This document shows positions 5,588 to 10,260 of a stretch of 10,260 bases of DNA, in pieces. Each line of letters opens with the position of its first letter. Positions within the stretch are counted from its first letter, which is position 1. The notes beneath the pieces are model-generated. The model had not been told where the DNA came from. It did no database searches and worked only from the letters and a program-made list of their open reading frames with translations. Source of the stretch: Candidatus Vogelbacteria bacterium (GTDB lineage: Bacteria; Patescibacteria; Paceibacteria; UBA9973; UBA12445); the NCBI GenBank assembly GCA_016201425.1, contig JACQCW010000083.1, positions 1 through 10,260 on the forward strand, in the 5' to 3' direction. Made by a program: the position numbers and the translations under genes.

Positions 5588-6352
5588 CTACTCAAACTCT
5601 AAATAAAGTGGCGAGTGATCTGAGACGAGGTCTGGTAAAACTTCAAATTTCTTAACATTAACTTCAGGAGAGACTAGGATGTAATCCGCAAAGTTTGGCT
5701 CGTCAGGATTTGTATAGTGACGGTACAGGGGAGTTCTAGTAGATTCAACCTTAAACTCTTTTACCAAGTTTTTCATACCATCTTCTAGAATGAGCATAGA
5801 CTCTGTGTCGGGCAACAAATTAAAGTCGCCACAAAGAATCTTCGGCCCATCAAATTTATCCATAAACTTTTTAATACTTCTCGATTGCTCAATCCGCTCT
5901 GGCGTATCGGTCTTTGGCCCGTTTACCCAAAGTCCATGATAATTAACTATCATTACGTCTCGCCCACCGACATTTACGACCATGTATTGAAGCTTCCTAG
6001 CAGAAATAATCGCACTCCCCTTTTCTATTGGATTCTCTGGTTTATATATCACAAAGTCCTCGATAGTCTTTACGGCCACTTCATGTTTAGCAAATGTCGC
6101 CAAACTCATGCGGTTTGGATCATCATCAAAACCTGCATAGACACCTCTAAAATCCTTAAGCACATTAACCATCTTGCTATACAACTGGCCACAGACATAT
6201 TCATCGGGATGTCTCTCCTCCATTACACCGGGCGCCGCATGCAAAACCTCTTGAAGACAAAAAATGTCTGTTGATGCGGCACGAGACTTAAAAAATTGCA
6301 TCAAAGGATGAAGTGCCCTTCCGCACCAGCTGTTTAGTGAAATTAACCGCAT
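5588..6352 (-). CDS. Endonuclease/exonuclease/phosphatase (EEP) family protein
   Basis: A 254-residue metal-dependent phosphoesterase of the DNase I/exonuclease III fold. Motifs in order: LNSWCG with N7, CLQEV with metal ligand E35, NYHGLW with H139, CGDFNLLPDTES with D176 and N178, ADYILVSPEV with D223, and LVSDHSPLYLEF with the D245-H246 pair. Length and motif order are those of a complete stand-alone EEP domain, without signal peptide or membrane segment. Family members cut DNA, RNA, phosphoinositides or 2'/3' RNA ends, and the substrate cannot be read from these motifs. It starts four bases after the stop of the 69-residue gene and ends one base before the ASCH gene. The start has no Shine-Dalgarno sequence. 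The intact catalytic set argues for an active enzyme. Confidence 0.9.
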   Translation of the reverse strand: MRLISLNSWCGRALHPLMQFFKSRAASTDIFCLQEVLHAAPGVMEERHPDEYVCGQLYSKMVNVLKDFRGVYAGFDDDPNRMSLATFAKHEVAVKTIEDFVIYKPENPIEKGSAIISARKLQYMVVNVGGRDVMIVNYHGLWVNGPKTDTPERIEQSRSIKKFMDKFDGPKILCGDFNLLPDTESMLILEDGMKNLVKEFKVESTRTPLYRHYTNPDEPNFADYILVSPEVNVKKFEVLPDLVSDHSPLYLEFE

Positions 6353-6356
6353 ATAT

Positions 6357-6566
6357 TTATTTAACTAAATTTTTTAATGCTTGCAAAGAGTCTCCCCACA
6401 ATTGATCGTAGTCTACGCTCTTAGAAATAAAAATAGTGGAACCATCTTTTTTCATTCCCCATATTTCAAGATCACGTCTTATGAGGGCCATATCATTTTG
6501 AAGTGCCAACAAAACTGCCGCCTCTTTATCAACCTGCCTTTGTTCTTCAGAAATATTAGTATCCAT
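6357..6566 (-). CDS. Small hypothetical protein, 69 residues
   Basis: I do not recognise this protein. It has an acidic N-terminus (MDTNISEEQRQVDKEA), a likely amphipathic helix (AAVLLALQNDMALIRRDLEIW), a short strand-turn-strand (KKDGSTIFISK) and a final helix (WGDSLQALKNLVK). There are no cysteines and no membrane segment. The ATG at 6566 lies two bases after the TGA of the upstream pyrophosphatase-like gene; a GTG at 6572 overlapping that TGA is an alternative start. The tight packing supports its being a real gene translated by coupling. It may be a partner of one of the adjacent enzymes, which is a guess from position only. Confidence 0.6.
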   Translation of the reverse strand: MDTNISEEQRQVDKEAAVLLALQNDMALIRRDLEIWGMKKDGSTIFISKSVDYDQLWGDSLQALKNLVK

Positions 6567-6568
6567 AA

Positions 6569-6931
6569 TCACTTTTTAAATTGCAAAAGTAATCTTTGAA
6601 AATCCTTAGCATTATTAAATAATCTTTGTTCTTTGATTACTGAAGAGAAGATTTTAACTATCTCATTCCACTCTTCTTGGGTTACATCCATTACAACCTT
6701 GGTCTCTGTAGAAACGTCACATCTCCAGATTTTAATATATCCATTCAAATTACCCGAACCCCTAAACACATCTAGATCCTGCCCGTCTTCGCTTTTGTAT
6801 CCATCTATGTAACCATAATCTACTAGGTACGTAACGCCCGAAAGTGGGTAGTCCTTCCAAACAGGATCGCCCTCTATCTCAAAAGATTTATAGCTCCCCT
6901 TTGGATTTTCGATCACAATTTTATTTTCCAT
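6569..6931 (-). CDS. Short inorganic-pyrophosphatase-like protein
   Basis: A 120-residue protein resembling the core of family I inorganic pyrophosphatases, which hydrolyse PPi to phosphate (typically about 175 residues). Visible marks: SYKSFE (13-18), VWKDYPLSGVTYLVDYGYIDGY (24-45) like the YPxNYGFI block, EDGQDLDVF (48-56) like the DGDPLDVLV metal site, GYIKIWR, and ETKVV (76-80) like the DxK block. D49 and D54 fit two of the three metal aspartates, but the middle one is glutamine (Q51) with D52 beside it, and the C-terminal YK motif of full-size enzymes is absent. It may therefore be a shortened enzyme with altered chemistry or substrate. Its ATG lies inside the last codons of the nucleotidyltransferase gene (11-base overlap), which suggests coupled translation and a possible role in clearing PPi from that reaction. 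Confidence 0.72.
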   Translation of the reverse strand: MENKIVIENPKGSYKSFEIEGDPVWKDYPLSGVTYLVDYGYIDGYKSEDGQDLDVFRGSGNLNGYIKIWRCDVSTETKVVMDVTQEEWNEIVKIFSSVIKEQRLFNNAKDFQRLLLQFKK

Positions 6932-7451
6932 CGCAATTTTTACACAACAATTTACCGCCGCATTTACACCTTATATTTTCAATCGCACTTTTGGTAAGCC
7001 ACGAACTTGATTGAATCTTACCGCCCCACCCTATGCCAAAAACCATTTTACACCCAAGAGACTCACAAGTTGGGATTTCTGGAATGTTATCACTAGTTCT
7101 ATCTCCACCGTTGGCAAAAATATTGGGCTTAAGTTCCTCTAATTCGCGACAAACACTTTTGTCGATAAAGTTCTCCTCATGGTGTGTCAAAAAAACTTCA
7201 TCAACTCCGTCTATTGCTTTAATAATCTCAACTCTTTCCTCTTGTGGCATAAAGACATATCCTTTTTTGCTTCGAAGCCAATTATCATTATTGAGAATTA
7301 CAACCAATTTATCGCCCAATTTTTTCGCCTCTTTAAACATTCTCACATGACCAATATGAATGGGATCAAATCCCCCACTCACAGCAACAACAACCAACTT
7401 TTTTTGTCTAGACCTATTTTTTGTTTTTAGTTTTTTAGCTTTTCGCACCAT
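6921..7451 (-). CDS. HxGH nucleotidyltransferase (cytidylyltransferase-like) with four-Cys tail
   Basis: A 176-residue enzyme of the cytidylyltransferase-like superfamily, which attaches a nucleotide to a phosphorylated small molecule and releases PPi. Marks, numbered from the ATG at 7451: GGFDPIHIGHVRMF (26-39) with H32-x-G-H35, KLVVILNNDNWLRSKKG (48-64), EERVEIIKAIDGVDEV (71-86), FANGGDRT (112-119) and GKIQSSSWL (144-152) in the place of the usual ISTTxI phosphate-binding block. The sequence resembles RfaE/TagD-type transferases most, but the substrate is unknown. The tail CKCGGKLLCKNC (C162, C164, C170, C173) looks like a small zinc-binding hook. The first 18 residues are very basic. ATG 7451 overlaps the 3' end of secA by 17 bases; the longer frame reaching 7517 would run further into secA and is unlikely. 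No Shine-Dalgarno sequence. Confidence 0.83.
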   Translation of the reverse strand: MVRKAKKLKTKNRSRQKKLVVVAVSGGFDPIHIGHVRMFKEAKKLGDKLVVILNNDNWLRSKKGYVFMPQEERVEIIKAIDGVDEVFLTHHEENFIDKSVCRELEELKPNIFANGGDRTSDNIPEIPTCESLGCKMVFGIGWGGKIQSSSWLTKSAIENIRCKCGGKLLCKNCDGK

Positions 7452-9942
7452 GACACTTTTTGTACTTTTTTCCAGAGTCACAGGGGCAAAGTTCATTCCT
7501 ACCAACTTCTGGTCCATCAGCTATACTTGGGTGGTCACTATCTTTTCCTTGAGAGCCACCAATCAACTTGGCTGAATCATGAACTTCTTTAACTTCGCCA
7601 TTCGCCTCTTTAATAGCCTGCACCCCAATTGACGGTAAAAGTTTAATTAATGTTCCTCCAATAGAACCCTCAAGATCTCTAAAGAGTCTCAAGCCTTCCC
7701 TCTTATATTCAATAAGTGGATCTCTCTGTCCGTACGCACGTAATCGTACACTAGATCTCATGTAATCCATCTGCTCAAGATGGTCTACCCACAGCATATC
7801 AATAACTTGGATCGCAAGTAGTCTAAGAGCACCATAAAACTTATCCTCACCAAGTTCAGCCTTTTTGCTTTCTAGAATTTTGATATCCTCACCCTCATCC
7901 CCAAGCTCGGCCATTTGACGTCCAATTAACTCATCGACATAAGCATTATCACCCATTAAAATCTTTCGTCTTCTTTCATAAATAATACTTCGCTGGTGAG
8001 ACATAACATCGTCATATTCAAGAAGATGTTTTCTTGTGTCAAAGTTAATACCTTCGATCTTGGTTTGTGCTGCCTCAATTGATTTTGAAACAAAACGATT
8101 TTGTATGGGCTCATCCTCGGACATACCGGCCCTATTCATCATCTTTTTAACCATGTCTGAAGCAAAAATACGCATGAGCGAATCCTCAAGAGAAACAAAA
8201 AATTGCGTTTCACCCGAATCACCCTGTCTGCCGGATCTACCTCTGAGTTGGTTATCGATTCGCCTCGCCTCATGTCTTTCGGTTCCGAGCACAAATAATC
8301 CTCCAAGTTTTCTCACCTCTTCCGTGTCCTCTGGTGAAGCCAAAATTCCACCGAGCTTAATGTCGACCCCCCTTCCTGCCATGTTTGTCGCGATAACTAC
8401 CCCGCCCTTTTTACCAGCTCCTGCAATAATTTCACCCTCACGTTCATGATTTTTAGCGTTTAAAATTTCGTGAACAACACCCTCACGCTTCAAATATTGC
8501 GACAACATCTCATTCTTCTCGATCGAAACGGTTCCCACCAAAACTGGCTGCCCCTTTTTATTGAGATCTTTAATCTTCGATGCGATCGCCTTAAACTTTC
8601 CAGACTCTGACTGAAAGATCAAATCCTCCTGATCTTTACGGGCTGTTTTTTTGTTTGTTGGAATTACGACTGTGTCTAAATTGTAAACCTTATTAAATTC
8701 TTCAGCCGAAGTTACAGCTGTTCCGGTCATTCCCGCCAACTTTTTATACATTCTAAAATAGTTTTGTAAAGTTATGCTTGCAGTTGTTCGCGACTCTTTT
8801 TGTACTGCAACCCCTTCTTTCGCCTCAACCGCCTGGTGTAACCCCTCTGACCACCTACGCCCCGGCTGAAGACGACCTGTCGATTCATCAACAATTATTA
8901 TCTCGCCATTTTTAACCACGTACTCTTTATCAAGACGATAAAGCGCTTTCGCACGAACAGCCGTTTCTAAGTGATGCACATATTTAATCCCTCCCTCCGT
9001 ATATATATTGTCTACCCCCAAAAACTTTTCGGCTTTATTTATTCCAGCTTCTGATATTGCGATAGTTTTAAACTTTTCATCAATCGTGAAGTCCTCATCT
9101 CTATTCATCCTCACGGCCAATTTTGCAAAGGTTTTATAAAGATCCTCTGATTCAGAAGTTGCTGAGGAAATAATTAAAGGTGTCCTCGCATCGTCGATCA
9201 AAATGGAATCAACTTCGTCGACAATCGCAAAGTTGTGAATTGTGTGACCCTCATTGTCGATACGCTGGACAATGTCATTTGGATCGTAGTTGATATTGTC
9301 TCGGAGATAGTCAAAACCGAACTCATGATTTGTGCCATAGGTAATATCAGCCGAATACGCCTCTTTGCGCGTGCATGGTTTCAAAAAATCATACACAACT
9401 CTAAATGAACCGAGCTCGTCTCTCTCCTCGTCAGACTCGCTGTGCTTGGGGTCGTAAATATACGAAGACTGATGGTTGATAACGGCAACAGACAAGCCGA
9501 GTAGATTATAAATCTGACCCATCCACACCGTATCACGTCTGGCCAGGTAATCGTTTACCGTAACAACGTGTACACCCTGAGAGGAAAGTGCATTCAAATA
9601 CACTGGCAGCGTGGCCATTAAACTCTTACCCTCACCGGTGCGCATCTCAGCTATTTTACCTTGATGCAAAACAACTCCCGCGGTTAGTTGGACATCGTAA
9701 TGTCTCTCCTTAAGCGTCCGCTTAGCAGCCTCTCTTACAAGAGCAAAAGCCTCGGGCAATATATCATCCAAACTTTCACCACCCGAAAGACGCTGCCTAA
9801 AATCGTTAGTTTGTTTTTTGAATTTGTCATCACCAAGCAAAGCAAAACCAGCCTCAAATGAAGCTACTTTCTCAACGGTTGGCTTCAGCACAGCAACCTT
9901 TCTTTCGCTTGGTGATCCAAATATTTTATCTAAAATATACAT
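7435..9942 (-). CDS. secA: Preprotein translocase ATPase SecA
   Basis: The ATP-driven motor that pushes unfolded secretory proteins through SecYEG. It has 835 residues from the ATG at 9942, near the family's usual size. Marks in order: EMRTGEGKSLMA (Walker A, 99-110), VTVNDYLARRD (128-137), VDEVDSILIDDARTPLIIS (241-259, Walker B, with Asp where IDEARTP is usual), GRRWSEGLHQAVEAKE, MTGTA, TNMAGRGVDIKLGG, and NQLRGRSGRQGDSGETQFF (helicase motif VI). The scaffold end has WVDHLEQMDYMRSSVRLRAYGQ, and the C-terminus is a zinc SEC-C motif C819-P-C821...C830-H831. A roughly 30-residue insertion lies near 159-190, and the helical wing domain is short. The frame is open upstream to 10044, but that extension crosses a terminator and promoter. 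An extended -10 about 16 bases ahead gives a nearly leaderless mRNA. First gene of the downstream run. Confidence 0.97.
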   Translation of the reverse strand: MYILDKIFGSPSERKVAVLKPTVEKVASFEAGFALLGDDKFKKQTNDFRQRLSGGESLDDILPEAFALVREAAKRTLKERHYDVQLTAGVVLHQGKIAEMRTGEGKSLMATLPVYLNALSSQGVHVVTVNDYLARRDTVWMGQIYNLLGLSVAVINHQSSYIYDPKHSESDEERDELGSFRVVYDFLKPCTRKEAYSADITYGTNHEFGFDYLRDNINYDPNDIVQRIDNEGHTIHNFAIVDEVDSILIDDARTPLIISSATSESEDLYKTFAKLAVRMNRDEDFTIDEKFKTIAISEAGINKAEKFLGVDNIYTEGGIKYVHHLETAVRAKALYRLDKEYVVKNGEIIIVDESTGRLQPGRRWSEGLHQAVEAKEGVAVQKESRTTASITLQNYFRMYKKLAGMTGTAVTSAEEFNKVYNLDTVVIPTNKKTARKDQEDLIFQSESGKFKAIASKIKDLNKKGQPVLVGTVSIEKNEMLSQYLKREGVVHEILNAKNHEREGEIIAGAGKKGGVVIATNMAGRGVDIKLGGILASPEDTEEVRKLGGLFVLGTERHEARRIDNQLRGRSGRQGDSGETQFFVSLEDSLMRIFASDMVKKMMNRAGMSEDEPIQNRFVSKSIEAAQTKIEGINFDTRKHLLEYDDVMSHQRSIIYERRRKILMGDNAYVDELIGRQMAELGDEGEDIKILESKKAELGEDKFYGALRLLAIQVIDMLWVDHLEQMDYMRSSVRLRAYGQRDPLIEYKREGLRLFRDLEGSIGGTLIKLLPSIGVQAIKEANGEVKEVHDSAKLIGGSQGKDSDHPSIADGPEVGRNELCPCDSGKKYKKCHGAKS

Positions 9943-9957
9943 AAATCTATGGACGCC

Positions 9958-9966
9958 ATTATAGCA
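9958..9966 (-). promoter_or_regulatory. Extended -10 promoter of secA, almost leaderless
   Basis: The minus strand reads TGCTATAAT: a perfect TATAAT (9958-9963) with the TGn extension. The best -35 position (9981-9986, TTTCTC) is poor, as is tolerated by extended -10 promoters. Transcription should start near 9950, leaving only about eight nucleotides before the secA ATG and no room for a Shine-Dalgarno sequence. Confidence 0.65.
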
Positions 9967-10002
9967 GATATCAACAATTTGAGAAACGATACATCCACCA
10001 TG

Positions 10003-10031
10003 CAAAAACCCCCCGCAAGGAGAGGTTTTTG
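10003..10031 (-). terminator. Terminator-like hairpin between the micro-ORF and secA
   Basis: CAAAAACC (10003-10010) and GGTTTTTG (10024-10031) are perfect inverted repeats around a GC-rich centre that can extend the stem. In either direction the stem ends in a run of five T. It lies 18 bases beyond the stop of the 21-residue ORF and upstream of the secA promoter, separating the two units. Confidence 0.7.
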
Positions 10032-10048
10032 TAAACAGAATCAAGAAA

Positions 10049-10114
10049 CTATCGCTTCTTCTTTTTTGCTGCTGGCTTCTTCTTTGCCATTTTCTTTGCT
10101 TTCTTCATTGCCAT
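10049..10114 (-). CDS. Lys/Ala-rich 21-residue micro-ORF
   Basis: It reads MAMKKAKKMAKKKPAAKKKK followed by R and TAG. More than half the residues are Lys or Arg, and the rest are Ala, Met and one Pro. This composition resembles nucleic-acid-binding tails of histone-H1-like and ribosome-associated proteins. There is no convincing Shine-Dalgarno sequence before the ATG at 10114, but neither have the secA-run genes. A terminator hairpin follows its stop and an AT-rich region precedes it, which makes a short transcript of its own plausible. It could be a real micro-protein binding DNA or RNA, or a chance reading of an AAG/AAA/GCA-rich stretch; I lean to the former because no other gene explains the hairpin. 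It could also be the processed-off end of something regulatory. Confidence 0.5.
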   Translation of the reverse strand: MAMKKAKKMAKKKPAAKKKKR

Positions 10115-10251
10115 TTTAATTTACCAAGAACTCACAACAATATTCGACCTTTAAATTTTTTATTCGAAAAAATTTTTTCAGAAAATATTGTCGCTAATGT
10201 TTTAATTATCTCTTAAATAAAACAAAACAACAATGACAATCTGTCTAATAA
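10115..10251. other. AT-rich intergenic stretch with A/T-tract dyads
   Basis: No gene is visible. The stretch is strongly AT-rich, with a 14-base palindrome of six A and six T flanked by G and C (10166-10179), two direct TATTCGA copies (10141 and 10161) and an inverted CAATATT/AATATTG pair (10138 and 10184). A weak minus-strand promoter for the micro-ORF is possible: GATAAT at 10205-10210 with TTGTTG 17 bases upstream. Confidence 0.45.
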
Positions 10252-10260
10252 TGTGGATAA
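10252..10260 (-). promoter_or_regulatory. Perfect DnaA box at the window edge
   Basis: The minus strand reads TTATCCACA, the exact high-affinity DnaA-binding consensus. It adjoins an AT-rich stretch. One box cannot define an origin, and the sequence beyond the edge is not visible. Confidence 0.5.

Noticed and set aside
7452..7517. N-terminal extension of the nucleotidyltransferase by 22 residues
   Set aside because: It would lie wholly inside secA and has no similarity to the family. ATG 7451 already gives a complete domain with a basic leader.
9943..10044. N-terminal extension of SecA by 34 residues
   Set aside because: The extension translates through a terminator hairpin and the TATAAT promoter. 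SecA proteins normally begin close to the MYILDKIFGS-like segment.

Overview
The window looks like a piece of a small-genome bacterial chromosome, most likely a Patescibacteria (CPR) lineage. The grounds are a SecA with unusual insertions and deletions, several short compact enzymes, very tight gene packing and weak ribosome binding sites in the right half. This placement is an inference from gene style; no rRNA or other phylogenetic marker is present.

Layout. Positions 1-707 (+ strand) hold a compact cassette: the C-terminal end of a DUF1257/Ycf35-like protein that runs off the left edge, then two small DUF2997-like proteins that resemble each other, closed by a rho-independent terminator. 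Convergent to it, 835-5114 (- strand) holds four genes: a T4 Rnl1-type RNA ligase (4005-5114), a DxD glycosyltransferase-like protein (2813-3811), a helical/coiled-coil protein of unknown function (1546-2778), and a membrane-anchored proline-rich protein (835-1452). The ligase and the glycosyltransferase each have their own promoter, and the two promoters share a near-identical -35 region. These left-half genes are relatively GC-rich and mostly carry strong Shine-Dalgarno sequences.

From 5236 to 9942 (- strand) the DNA becomes more AT-rich and Shine-Dalgarno sequences disappear. Here secA heads a densely packed, partly overlapping run: secA, a HxGH nucleotidyltransferase with a four-cysteine tail, a short pyrophosphatase-like protein, a 69-residue unknown, an endonuclease/exonuclease/phosphatase (EEP) family protein and an ASCH-domain protein. 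secA appears to be transcribed from an extended -10 promoter only about 16 nt upstream of its ATG, giving an almost leaderless mRNA. Upstream of it are a terminator hairpin, a 21-residue Lys/Ala-rich micro-ORF and an AT-rich stretch that ends at the window edge in a perfect DnaA box (TTATCCACA).

How the genes may work together. The secA run mixes protein export with nucleotide chemistry: NTP transfer releases pyrophosphate, and a pyrophosphatase-like protein is encoded next door. EEP and ASCH proteins often act on nucleic acids or modified nucleotides. The RNA ligase unit next to them could make RNA end processing and sealing a theme of the region, but nothing in the sequence proves a shared pathway. 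The contrast in base composition and translation signals between 1-5114 and 5236-10044 suggests that the left half may be an acquired (phage- or plasmid-like) segment.
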